60,000 nt of DNA from Adiantum capillus-veneris. Lineage: Eukaryota > Streptophyta > Polypodiopsida > Polypodiales > Pteridaceae. Positions within the stretch are counted from its first letter, which is position 1, and each line of letters opens with the position of its first letter. The translations under genes were made by a program, and so were the position numbers. A model generated the notes under the pieces. That model worked only from the letters and a program-made list of their open reading frames with translations, was not told where the DNA came from and did no database searches. Below are positions 22,572 to 32,486 of this stretch, piece by piece. The stretch is from positions 156,837,293-156,897,292 of the forward strand of contig CM043958.1 of the NCBI GenBank assembly GCA_014529385.2, read 5' to 3'.

Positions 22572-23530
22572 AACTAACTTTTTGCTTTGAAGGTGATGGA
22601 ACCCTCTTTGAGGGTGGCTATGTAGAGAACTTGGTGGAATAGGCTTATCATCACGACCAATAATCTTTACACACAATTTCGACGCTCTTGCGGCCTTGAG
22701 ATGAACAAAACCTTGGAGAGCACAATAAAGGGTTGGCAAAAGATGCACAATGGCAAACTTTTTGAGATGGAGGTTGACAAGTTGAAGGGAGGTTTTAAGG
22801 TTATCAATAAAAAGCAAAAATAGGGCACAACATTGGTTGCTAGGAGGAGGTATCGTGAAAACTGTAGTGTGTCTTTCTCCCACTAGTCCTCTTCAAAGTC
22901 TTCCAAAACTATATATTTGAAAAGTCTTGTTTTTCTGGATGCTAACTATTGTAGATGGGCAAAATAGCTAGAATGGACAAAAAAGATTCCAATTATCAAA
23001 GATTGGTTAAGTTTTAAGCATGTTGCATGCATGTACACGGAGGAGCAAAGAATAGCACTATCGCCAAAAGGTATTTATATGAAGAATGTCCTTTATTTTT
23101 TACTTTCCCAAGGACACATTTCCCTTGGAAGAGCGAGATGAATTCAAGGATGCACAAAAACAAAGAAATACTTGACAAAGACATCAGGTTGGTTGCACTA
23201 ATTTGGTATGCTAAACAACACCCTTGTTGAAGTGTTGTGTAGCATAAAGTGTCTATTTGTAGGGTAGAAAGCTTTGGTCCCTGGATGAGAAGGAGGAGGA
23301 TGCAGAAGAGGAGTTGGAGTCAGAGTTTGAGGAAATATTTGAAGATGAGACCGAAGATCATTTGCCAAGGCTTAGTGATGTTGAAGTTCCTTATGAGTTC
23401 TAGGCCTCGGGCAATGAGGATGACCTTGATGAAAGTGACATTCCACCTTCCTCTCTCGGGTCAAGAGCAATGAAGACTACGCAACCAACACAAGTAGGCA
23501 TTCCCCCTCATCATGTATGCCATCAAATGT
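22570..23530 (+). pseudogene. decayed gene, acidic C-terminus, function unknown
   Basis: From about 22652 to 23139 one plus frame stays coherent apart from three single TAG stops. It contains GWQKMHNGKLFEMEVDKLKG, TTLVARRRYRENCSVSFSH, LKSLVFLDANYCRWAK and IPIIKDWLSFKHVACMYT. An FEGGYVENL segment lies just upstream (22605). After a shift and a possible intron (TTGAAG...TTTGTAG, about 23229-23260), a strongly acidic frame runs from 23264 (LDEKEEDAEEELESEFEEIF). I do not recognise the family. Each TAG could come from CAG (Gln) by C-to-T change. The neighbours suggest it is part of the gene cluster that follows. Confidence 0.4.
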
Positions 23531-23700
23531 GATGATTTCTATGTGAAACTTGACTTGTATCTCAAAATAATTTTTTAGGGGATCATTGTTCACAAGAGCA
23601 CAGATAGTACCACGTCTTCCATGAGCAAACACATGAAAGTAGAGACCCAAGGGTGGACACTGCATTAGGAAATTTTGGAGGTCATTTGGAGGGCCTTATT
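23477..23700 (-). pseudogene. coding scrap facing left, unknown family
   Basis: On the minus strand, after a possible splice acceptor (TTCAATAAG), a frame reads GPPNDLQNF-like residues. After a shift it continues as PPLGLYFHVFAHGRRGTICA and FHIEIITFDGIHDEGECL. The first block is also encoded on the plus strand at 41424-41458 at the start of the methyltransferase-like gene. So the two outer edges of the 23.7-41.4 kb segment carry the same coding start pointing outwards. Confidence 0.35.
23663..23698 (+). repeat. 36-bp inverted repeat partner of 41424-41458
   Basis: CATTAGGAAATTTTGGAGGTCATTTGGAGGGCCTT here matches the reverse complement of 41424-41458 with about two mismatches over 35 bases. 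It lies 284 bp before the start codon of the gene at 23982, and the partner lies 319 bp before the start codon at 41105. It could be a shared promoter/exon module or part of transposon ends. Confidence 0.75.
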
Positions 23701-23981
23701 GAAGAGAGAGAAAAGAAGGTGCAACCAATCAGCAACAACCTTACGTAATGTAGAAAGGCATGGAAAATATCACAAAAATGAAATAAATCATTTTAAAATA
23801 TTGAGATTTGTCCCATTTTTGTAAGGTAACTTCCTCGTCTCACAAAGTAGGTCCCACTGCCAATAGCCGTCAAGTTGCTGAAACCTGACTACTGATTGAT
23901 AGCTAACTCTCTCCCTTCATTAAAAGATATCCACTACCTTTATGAAAGGCTTTCAAAACTCATTCTCCCTCCATTATAGCT

Positions 23982-25351
23982 ATGGCTTCGTCTTCTTCTT
24001 GCCCAAGAAGTTCTAGAGGTTGCTCTACAGTGTCCCCAACTAACCTCACCATTAGTGTGCCAAGAAGACCATGTAGTAGCATAAGCACTATCTCAATCTC
24101 AAACTCTCTCACTACAGATAATAGGTGGCAAGAGCAGAGGATAAGCAAAGGTTCTCGGGTTCTTATGCAGCCAAGAAGGAGAAAAAGCTCGAAGGCAACA
24201 AATATGTTTTGTTCTGCATGGAAAGCAAGAGTTCTAGATTTCAAAGTCGAGGTTGGTAAGAAGATTGTAAAAGAGGTCTTTATTCAACATGTTTTCACTC
24301 ACTCTGATGTGATTGCTAATGGCGGTGATGTCTCCATGGTGCATAATCCATGGTGCAACTATGAATTAATTATTTAGCAATCCTCTATAAATGTTATCTT
24401 ACATTTTAGATGTGAATTTGTTTTTTTCTTCTCTTAATACAGATATTAAATTACGTTATACATATGTTTGTATTTATTTCTATTCTTTTACATTCACAGA
24501 TTTTTATCCTTCCTCATATGAGGAATGGGAGCCACTGGAGTGCATTATAGGTCTCATCTCTGTGACCCATGCTCATATTGGGGTCTTGCAGTATGCGGGT
24601 AGAACTAGCAAAGCCTTGCAGACGAGGGTATTTTCTTCTATGACCATTTCTACCAACTCAATCAAAGGAATCAAAGAGGAGTGTTGGTAAAGGTTTCACT
24701 ACCAACCAACTAGAGCTCCATGGATTGGCCCGTTCCCGACACAACAATGAGTGAGGCATTGAGGAGCAGGCTCTATAGGGATATTCAGAGGTCTCTCCAA
24801 AACTCTGTACCCACTAAATTGGTGAAACTTGCAAATTTCTGTCATGTTGGTCTCTTTGTTGAGTTATTTCAAAACCTGCAATGTACATGCTCAAATTATG
24901 TTGCTGTGCAAATCATTTGATTCCCTCTTGTGTGATAAGCTTCTTGATCAAGGGTGATATGTGAAAGAAACAGATGGCATATGTTACGAGATTGCTCTTG
25001 ACACTTTCATTGTCAAGTATATGCTTGTGACACAGACATTAATAATCTCCTTTTGGTACAAGAGTTATCACACTGTTGAAGGTTGCTCTGTGCCTATGGA
25101 TCAAGAGGTAGCAAGTTTGGAAAACAATACTATCATAGACGTGGAAGTAGTGGACAAAGACCTAGATCTTATGACAGTAATTATAATAAGGCAGCAATGC
25201 AATCTTTTGCAACTTCGACATGACATATAGTGGAGGAGACTTTCGACATTGACTCTGTAAACTTTTATTTCTTGTTGGGCGGACGAAGAGTAATGCAACG
25301 AAGGGAGAAGCATTTTCTGTGTGGAGATCTTTCTAGCCGTATTCAAATTGT
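23982..25351 (+). pseudogene. intron-containing gene, Ser/Arg-rich protein of unknown function
   Basis: ATG at 23982 begins MASSSSCPRSSRGCSTVSP; exon 1 is open to about 24377 and contains VEVGKKIVKEVFIQHVFTHS. An intron ending TTACATTCACAG (24501) is followed by YPSSYEEWEPLECIIGLISV and THAHIGVLQYAGRTSKAL to about 24687. Later coding-like pieces include MSEALRSRLYRDIQRSL (24747) and a basic tail with RRGSSGQRPRSYDSNYNKA (25140) then NFYFLLGGRRVMQRREKHFL (25265). At least one stop interrupts the tail. The N-terminus resembles that of the gene starting at 41105 (MASSS...), whose upstream region also matches. No known domain is recognised. It is probably inactive. Confidence 0.45.
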
Positions 25352-25433
25352 GCCCATGTAATCTAGCCTAAATGGCTTCAATGAAATGTAACTTTTTTTA
25401 CTAGTTTAATCTTAATGTCAAGTGTTTTCTCAC

Positions 25434-25435
<2 letters not shown>

Positions 25436-25469
<34 letters not shown>
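25436..25469 (+). repeat. (CT)17 microsatellite
   Basis: Uninterrupted CT dinucleotides between the end of the plus-strand gene and the convergent phosphatase-like gene. Confidence 0.95.
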
Positions 25470-25470
<1 letters not shown>

Positions 25471-25507
25471 AGTATTTAAAACACATAGACAGGTAGACAG
25501 TATCAAT

Positions 25508-26732
25508 TTAATGTATAAACAAAGAATTACTAAGTACATTTGGAAGTACAAATTCCGATGTTCTCAATGGGCTTAAGTACATTCCTTGCAGGTATGGGAC
25601 CAAAATGTTCTCTAGGTAAAAATCGTGAACATGCCCTTCAAATGAAGGTGGGGAAATAGTAGTGCCGTGTGGATTAAGTAAACCCTTATGTGGTGTGTCA
25701 TCAATCAACAAAGTATTGAGAGCATCATAAGGCACATTGATGTGTTCAAAAAGCTTGTAGAAAAGTGGTACATTAGCTTTAGTTGGGTGGAAATGTCTCG
25801 CGATGGTATTACAATTTCTTTGACTATACACAAAATAAAAATTCGATCTCTGAATTTCAACCAAATTGCAAACTATGAAAACAAGGGGACTTAAGTTTTG
25901 GGGATGCATTGAAGACAGATAGCAACCCTAAACCGTGGAATCAAAAAATTCAAAAATTCCTTTATGCCTGGTCGAATTACTACTCTAAGATTTCCCAAGT
26001 GGAAACTAGTAAATCGGAGATCTCTGTATGTACATTGTACGGCTGTCGTAGCAGCAACAATCCATTGAGATCCAAAATAATTAGTCTCTGCAATCATTGT
26101 GTGCATACATATAAGTAGTTAGAAACAAAAAAGAGTATATTATTTAAGTACAATGGATATTACCGGAACAACCATATCTACTTGAAGTAAGAGTCCATAC
26201 TGGTCATTTCTAATGTTGACATTCTGTTGTTGAGTGTCGATGTTCCCTTTTGTATTTCCAAGGGTGTCCACCTCTTGTGGTTGTGCAGTACAGAATTCTT
26301 GTGTTTCCATGGCCGAATGGTTAACTTGTTATGTTGTCTGTTCCTGGCTTTGATCTGCAACGTTGGCCTCCTCCTCTACAGGTGTAGACACTCCGTATCT
26401 TCTCTTGGCTCTAAAGAGATCTTCACATCAACAATTACTGGAGCTTGGACTCCCTCATATTGATCATGTGCCTCATCCTTTGCCACAATAATAGGCACTC
26501 CCTTATCCTCCTCTACTTGGCCTAGACCCTCTATTTCGTTCCTTGGCTTTGAAGAGCATTTTGCATCAGCATTTTCAAGATCTTGGTCTACTTCACATTG
26601 ATCAACCCCAACTTCCGTTTCAGCCGCTCCAACTGCAAAGCAAACCGGTGTCTGTTCCTCTAATATGGGGTCAGTTTTAGGGATTTGGTTTCTAGTGGTG
26701 GAAACCGGCATGACTTCCTCATTATCGGTCAT
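25508..26732 (-). pseudogene. FCP1/NIF-like HAD phosphatase with acidic N-terminus
   Basis: The minus-strand start at 26732 opens an acidic, Glu/Val-rich region (26732-26180; EEDKGVPIIVAKDEAHDQYE). A probable intron ends at TGATTGCAG (about 26093). The second exon carries the HAD signature: LIILDLNGLL (nucleophile region, DLN as in plant NIF-like proteins), VVIRPGIKEFLNFLIPRF, NFYFVYSQRNC and NTLLIDDTPHKGLLNP with the late acidic motif, then HDFYLENILVPYLQGMY. Family members dephosphorylate Ser/Thr, for example the RNA polymerase II tail. Shifts near 26030 and 25905 break the domain, so I call it a pseudogene. The acidic part and the HAD part read as one gene. It follows the protease and histone-like genes on the same strand. 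Confidence 0.75.
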
Positions 26733-26956
26733 TGTTAAAGTTATTATATGGTAGTCGAGAAAATTGTCTTCTACATCTAAAACTCTTGGAGGTTAAATAG
26801 ATAGTAGATGTTTAATAATTGATACGTAGTACCTTTGTAAATAGTCTAAGGTATAATTTTCCACAACATTATGCAAAATTAGGTTAGCTTGTGGTCAATA
26901 CTTCAATTCATAATAGCACCAAGTTGATCCCAACCATAGCACGAAAATACCTTAGA

Positions 26957-27417
26957 CATAAATGTATTCAAAGCAAAAAAACTATGTAATATGTACTCTG
27001 CGTGGAGAAGACATCTCCAACCACAGGAATTTAGATCTGGATGATTAGGCACTTTGACAACTTTAAAGGTTGCCCTGTAGAGTTCATGATTTCCACAAAG
27101 CCTTCCATAGATGTGAAGTAATATTTTTACACATCTATGAACAGTGAAAGTTATTTGTTATTAACAATATTGCGGTCATCATCCATAGCCCAAATAAACA
27201 CTCAAGGTTATATCAACACTCACACTCTTATCTCTGAATGTGTTCCTCGTATGGAGTTGATAGTCCATACCACTTGTTTGTCCAGTTCAATGCATACAAG
27301 GCTCCAATGATTATTTGATTTGTATGGAAACACCAGAGTTGTGACCTGAAGCATTGAGAAATGGACAAACCATCTCTCCAACGTGCCATGAGGGGTGTTT
27401 TTTATTCGGAGTGGCAC
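26957..27417 (-). pseudogene. Ulp1-like (C48) cysteine protease fragment
   Basis: Exon 1 (27417-27222) reads LVFPYKSNNHWSLVCIELDK, matching the NxHWxLxxI block that supplies the catalytic His, then VVWTINSIRG, where the usual DS is NS. Exon 2 (about 27140-26957) reads FKVVKVPNHPDLNSCGWRC, with the Cys in the position of the DCGxF block, then LLHAEYIL. Ulp1 proteases remove SUMO or process ubiquitin-like tags, and they are also carried by many plant DNA transposons. The Asp of the triad is changed and the upstream half is not seen, so activity is unlikely. It lies between the histone-like gene and the NIF-like gene on the same strand. Confidence 0.65.
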
Positions 27418-27690
27418 AGAAAATTATGGATGTAAAACATGTATTTCAGTATGGGTTTGTTGAGGGAGTTGGCTCTTTATTAAGCTACAATCAATAACAA
27501 GGATTAAATTAGAGACCAAATACAAAAGTAGAGGATCTTAAAGATAAAGAAGGGCACTTACTTTAGGCATAAATAAACAATAAAGTCTGTAATTTGTGCA
27601 TTGGGATCTTTCAAATTCCCAATATCAACAGATCTAGAGCTAATTGTTGAGTACCATCAGCAAGGGGAATGGTTGCTAATAGTCCTTCTT

Positions 27691-28389
27691 TCATGAATGT
27701 AAAATATCGTTGTTTCTTTCATTTAAGTCTGTGGTAACTAGCCCATAATTTCTCCTCTCTGCCTCTTCATCAGCAGCAGCAGTCTGTATCCTCTTTGATT
27801 TCTCTGCTTCCACGTAACGTTTTTCTTCTTGCTCAGCTCTGGCTCTAGTGTTCACATCATGAGTAACCTCATGAATCTTAACCCCATGCTCCCATTGACA
27901 TGGTGGTATTAGCAATATATCCTTCATTTTAGGGTCAATAAACTCATTAGGGGTGAGGAGCTTATCGTATCTCCAACATACTATCTTGAGCGTATCACTG
28001 TCCTTGTCCATTATTGTGACCTAGTGAGCATGAGCAGCAACAATGGTGATATCATTAAAGTACTCTAGTAAAAAATCTTTTGCTGCTTCTTGAAGACAAA
28101 TCAGGGCAACAGCCTTCCATCTCATTGTACAAGCACATGCTTCCTTGCAAATTTGCCTTACTGCTCTTTGGAAAGGAAGTTTAGGGACACAAAGCTCAAT
28201 ACATTTTTGAGCTTTCCTAATCTCTCTAAATAAACCCATTTTTCTCTGATAATTCTTCATTCTTGGTCCCTTCAATATCTTCATTGGTTTACTTGGTCTT
28301 TTCTTCTTACTAGCAGACCTTCCACATGCTTTCTTTGCAAGCCCTGGTCCTTTCCCTGCCTTCCTTGTTGTTGCCTTTGTTCTTGCCAT
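27691..28389 (-). pseudogene. histone H3-like (CenH3-like core) with C-terminal extension
   Basis: ATG at 28389, just after a good acceptor (TTCTCTTACAG). The tail starts MARTKATTRKAGKG, keeping K4, R8 and K9 of H3. The fold follows: FREIRKAQKCIEL (alpha-N), KLPFQRAVRQI (alpha-1), MRWKAVALICLQEAAKDFL (alpha-2) and AAHAH, stop, VTIMDKD (alpha-3 start, as in HAKRVTIMPKD). Loop 1 is about one residue longer than in H3 and is followed by RW, and alpha-2 ends in DFL, both features of centromeric H3. One in-frame TAG falls where Lys-Arg is expected. Beyond it the frame runs about 95 codons as an unusual charged helical extension (RARAEQEEKRYVEAEKSKRI). Normal H3 ends soon after alpha-3. Confidence 0.8.
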
Positions 28390-28412
28390 TCCACTGTAAG
28401 AGAAAAATGCAA

Positions 28413-28415
<3 letters not shown>

Positions 28416-28470
<55 letters not shown>

Positions 28471-28543
28471 GTGTGGATCGCGGCACGCGGGCTGAAAATT
28501 GAGAAGGGAACATAGCCTATCGCGTGTCGTGCTCCAAATCTTG

Positions 28544-28584
<41 letters not shown>

Positions 28585-28659
28585 TATGAATCACGGTGCG
28601 TGGGCTCAAAATCCAGTAAAGACAATAGTCTATCGTGCGCCATGCTCCTATTCATGTAT

Positions 28660-28722
<63 letters not shown>
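28416..28722 (+). repeat. three CT microsatellites separated by two related 85-bp spacers
   Basis: (CT)n at 28416-28466, 28547-28581 and 28663-28722. The spacers begin similarly (TTTGTGTGGATCGCGGCACGCGGGCT and TTTGTATGAATCACGGTGCGTGGGCT) and end with CTATCG..TG..(C/T)(A/G)TGCTCC..T...TGTATTC. The whole is thus a degenerate duplication of about 115 bp including the CT tract. It lies just upstream of the histone-like gene. Confidence 0.85.
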
Positions 28723-28725
<3 letters not shown>

Positions 28726-28940
28726 TTCTACATCAACAAACACTCTGGAAATACCTCTCTTGGTGGATTGAAATGGTTTGAAATGAGTATACTAGGTGGA
28801 TTCCCCTATGTGTTGTTTTCAATTGGTTGAAAACGCTTGAAGGGGTTTGTTTGCTCTTCACTCTGTGTCTTCGGCAATATCAGCTTTGCGCCTTGGTTGC
28901 AGAGGTCGTCTCCGAGGTTGTAGAGGTCGTCTCTTTGGTT

Positions 28941-28994
<54 letters not shown>

Positions 28995-29486
28995 AATCCA
29001 AGTGTGCATTTGTTACCATAAATAGTACACGTATTTGTCGGTTGTAAAAAAATATTGTGGTCATACCAGTCATTTATTGCATGTCTTTCTAACATGTGTA
29101 GAATAATATTCGGCGTGCTTTGTGACAAATGCTAATGGTAATGTCTATTATTGTATGAAAAGGAGAGAGAGAGAGAGAGTAACTTAGTAGAGGGGAGAAG
29201 AGAAATCATTTGCAGAAGCAAATACAGACATCGAGATAGAGATAGAGGCTAGAGAGAGAGAGAGAGAGAGAGTTAAAAAGGACTCTGCCTTCTTCAAGGT
29301 GCAGGAATCAGAAGTGTGAAGACCAACAACAATGTTCCCAGTCCTGAATCTCTATTCCAAGTGCAATGTCTAGTCCTGGCAAGGGTAAAAGCAATCTCTT
29401 CACGCCTATTTGGTCCATAGTTTAGTTGTGTCTAGGAATTGTGCTACAAAATGTAAAAGGCTATTTAACATTGAACCTAGAAAAAT
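28723..29486. other. non-coding, two further CT/GA tracts
   Basis: Contains (CT)24 at 28945-28993 and short GA tracts at 29164-29180 and 29250-29272. No convincing frame; any promoter of the flanking genes (histone-like on the left, nuclear-like protein on the right) would lie here. Confidence 0.4.
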
Positions 29487-29714
29487 TGCATCACGGCGTG
29501 CCAGTTGTTTTGTGGAGGTTCATTTATGTACTCCACGCGCCGTGATCCACTTTTTAAAGTGTACAAGGTTTTTTTTAATGGAATATAAAATTCTTTGATG
29601 TTTTGGTAGTATTACTGTGTATAAAAGCCAATCAAGTGGGTCACGGTGCGCCAGTAGGTTTGTGGAGTTTTGTTTATGTACTCCGCGGCCCCGTGATCCA
29701 CTTGATTGGCTTTT
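29487..29714. repeat. two related fold-back sequences
   Basis: 29623-29646 (AAAAGCCAATCAAGTGGGTC then ACGG) is the reverse complement of 29691-29714 with one mismatch, giving a 92-bp hairpin. 29487-29560 is a second, shorter hairpin whose core is nearly the same (CACGG(C/T)G(C/T)GCCAG, TTTGTGGAG, TTATGTACTCC, CCGTGATCCACTT). The GATCACGG(T/C)GCG core also appears in both spacers at 28470 and 28590. Confidence 0.85.
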
Positions 29715-29912
29715 GCTCTTCACAACTATAGAGCAATTTTGCATTCTATCAAAGAATGCACATATGCTAATCATCTTGTGTTATTGTCTATATGATTAGT
29801 TGGAAATAATTGTGAGATACCTAGCTATTGTTTGTTGAAAACTTATATGATCATGTGGTGCTCTTCTTTTTATTTACGTTTGAAGAAACTTATATTTCTT
29901 AGTATGAAATAA

Positions 29913-31267
29913 ATGGCAGGATTAAGATCTCATAGGAGGAAGAGGCAAAAAATAGATCCCGAGTGCATCGTTGGCCAAGAGAACGTTCCGAGAAGACTAC
30001 CGGAGTTGTTAAAAACTTCAATGAAGAGGAATGTAGACTTCACAAAACCCATTGATATATCTAGTGCAGAGCTTGCCACCATGAGTTTAGAGGAGCCTGC
30101 CATGAGTTTGGAGGAGCCTGATTCTGATCCATCTGTCAAAATGGAGTCCCCTTCTACTCCAAAACTTACTTTACTGAACTCACTGAAGAGAGATGTGGAT
30201 TTTTCAGCACCTATTTTGCAGAGTACCCAATGTGTTGCAACAATCCCAAAGAAAAAAGAGGCGGTTATTTATGAAGACCCTACAGTGATTGATGAAAGGC
30301 TTTTAGATTTTGCAGTTTCTTCTGGGGTTGGTGATAAGTTTGACTTGGTCTCCTGCAATTTTAATGCTCCATTTAATCTTGATGTGTTTATAGCTGAACA
30401 GAGTGAACACTTGAAGCTGGAACGATCACACTCAAGAGGGTAGGGTTAATGTTGGTGAAATGGTGGTAGTCCATTTAAAATACTATGATCCTAAAAGACA
30501 GTCTTACAAGAAGTACAATCAGTTGCCTCTTATGTACAGACCCCATTGGTGCAGCTTACATGAACGGGAGTGCAAGCTGATTCAAGAATCCTTTGGATTT
30601 CTAACATTTTTGAATGGATTATTTACAAGTCTTATGAAAGATCCTAAGGAGGTCATGGAGGAACACGATTTACCAGCAGATGAAAAAGAGGAAAAGGATG
30701 AGGAATATATTGAAGTGATGGAGATAGAGGAGTCCATCGATCTTGAAGAAGAAGCAAAAGAGGTGGAACGAAGCAATCTTCTTTTAGTGAAAACCTCATA
30801 TATCAAGCTACCTCTAGATGTGTCAGGTTTCAATAAGCGGCAAGCCACCTTAATGCTACCAGGAGTGTCAGAGTTTAAATTTGGAGATAGGTCATACATT
30901 TTCCTTCATGATATACAAAGTATCTTTTGTTTGTGAGAGGACTTTGGACTGGCCACTATCTCCAAGTATCAAGAGGAGAGGAATGGATTTGTTTCAGATG
31001 ACAGTAGTGATGATGAGGAAATGGAGATCTCTAGTAACCCATCGGACTGCCTTAAACTCTTGTTTGAAAAGGCAAAAATTTATAAAGAAAGCCTTCTTGA
31101 TGAAGCCACATTTCAAACTATTCGAAATAATCTCAAGCCATCAACTAGTAATCAGGATATGGAGGATTGGTTTAAGCGACCAGCATAGGAGTCAACCGGA
31201 TCAGTCAACCTATGGAACAATGATATTTTTTTGCAAGATGAGAGTTTCATGGTATAACATCCTACCC

Positions 31268-31323
<56 letters not shown>

Positions 31324-31721
31324 TCTTTTGTTTACAGTCATGGATTGCTGAAAAGGACGACTTTCTTCGTCATCGAAGAAGGCAGTTCCGTGGTAGGCAT
31401 GCAGCTCTAGGACAATATCTTCCTAGTCTATGTGAGGCACCCATCCTAACCTTCCACAACGGAATTTCACAAGAGGGGAATACTGCAACCTATGCTTTCA
31501 AGACATTATCTCTCTTCTTAGGTGGTCCAATGCTACCACAAAATGCAAACAAAGTTATCCTCGTTGACAACGTTTTTGGGAGAGAATGTTTGGGTTACTC
31601 GCCAAGATATACTAGGGGCCATCCAACATATTACTACACATACACAGCAATGGAATTATCTTTAGGGAAAGAAAACCCTATTGAACTCTTAGAGTATGGG
31701 AAACATTTAATGATGAGATAG
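29913..31721 (+). pseudogene. intron-containing gene for an acidic, probably nuclear protein
   Basis: ATG at 29913; MAGLRSHRRKRQK looks like a nuclear localisation signal. The first exon contains two copies of LLxSxKR(N/D)VDF(T/S)xPI (residues about 32-48 and 87-103). After a shift near 30440 the frame runs from 30460 with PLMYRPHWCSLHERECKLIQ and a Glu-rich stretch (EVMEIEESIDLEEEAKEVE). It then passes one TGA into LATISKYQEERNGFVSDDSS and a TAG before an intron (about 31251-31337, ending TTTGTTTACAG). Next come WIAEKDDFLRHRRRQFRGRH and, after a GT..AG-free junction near 31521, VDNVFGRECLGYSPRYTRGH. I do not recognise the family. The frame is long and protein-like but has stops, so it is decaying. 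Confidence 0.55.
31260..31321 (+). repeat. compound C15/(CT)/(CA) microsatellite in an intron
   Basis: C run, then (CT)n and (CA)n, sitting between coding segments and just before a splice acceptor-like TTTGTTTACAG. It probably arose in the intron's own pyrimidine tract. Confidence 0.85.
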
Positions 31722-32476
31722 AAGGGAGAGGTTCCAAATGATATTAGCAAATCATCAAAAGTTTGAAATAGTTGTGGTACATATTGAATTTAATTCTACA
31801 AACATTTGTGGTACATCCGATCATCTAAACTCTAATTCTCTTGTTCCACCGATGATTGGCATATTGCATTGTCTCCCTCCACCTCATTTGACTTTCAAGA
31901 GCACTTGAGTTTTTTAATGTGTTTGCTTGCTTTCTTTTTTGAAGTTGCAAATATTTGATTGCCTATACAGTTGCTGAAGAGGCCAATACTTGCTTTTGTT
32001 GCATGCGGTGAATGATTCTGCAATAAAATCACTGAAATAACTCCTTCAGATTGTTTGGCTTATTTCAAGAGCCTCCATGCTGTGTGTGTCTGAAGTAGGA
32101 ATTTCTAGCCATGTAATTCAGACTTCTCCAAGCCCTTGGTGTTCCATATACTTGGATTCCCATACTTTTGGATGAAGTATGGCAAATGATTAAAAATAAT
32201 GTGTTGCAAAACAAGAAATTTATTTAGAAATTTAAACACAAACTTAGTACTAAGACTATCTGAGGTGCTTTGAATTTACCATGTAATGAGTGATTTGAGT
32301 GTCAATCCATGCTATCTTGAAGGATTTTTTTAATAGTAGTTGAAGGTTCTATTTAAACTTGTTGAGATTATCCTGAAACCAATCATCATTCTCACACATT
32401 TGAAATAACCCTTTGCATTGCAAGTTGTTGGCTCTTGGTCTTTCACTGCTAAATGAAGTTTTTTCCAGTGCATATA
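31722..32476. other. no recognisable feature
   Basis: AT-rich spacer between two convergent coding regions. No frame or repeat stands out. Confidence 0.4.
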
Positions 32477-32486
32477 CTAAACTTTG

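Noticed and set aside
22410-22883. 157-codon minus-strand frame
   Set aside because: It overlaps the 82-bp duplication and the plus-strand coding region. Its composition is not convincing and the plus frame is more protein-like.
27691-28389. Ordinary replication-dependent histone H3 gene
   Set aside because: Too divergent in the fold, with a longer loop 1, an in-frame TAG and a long C-terminal extension.
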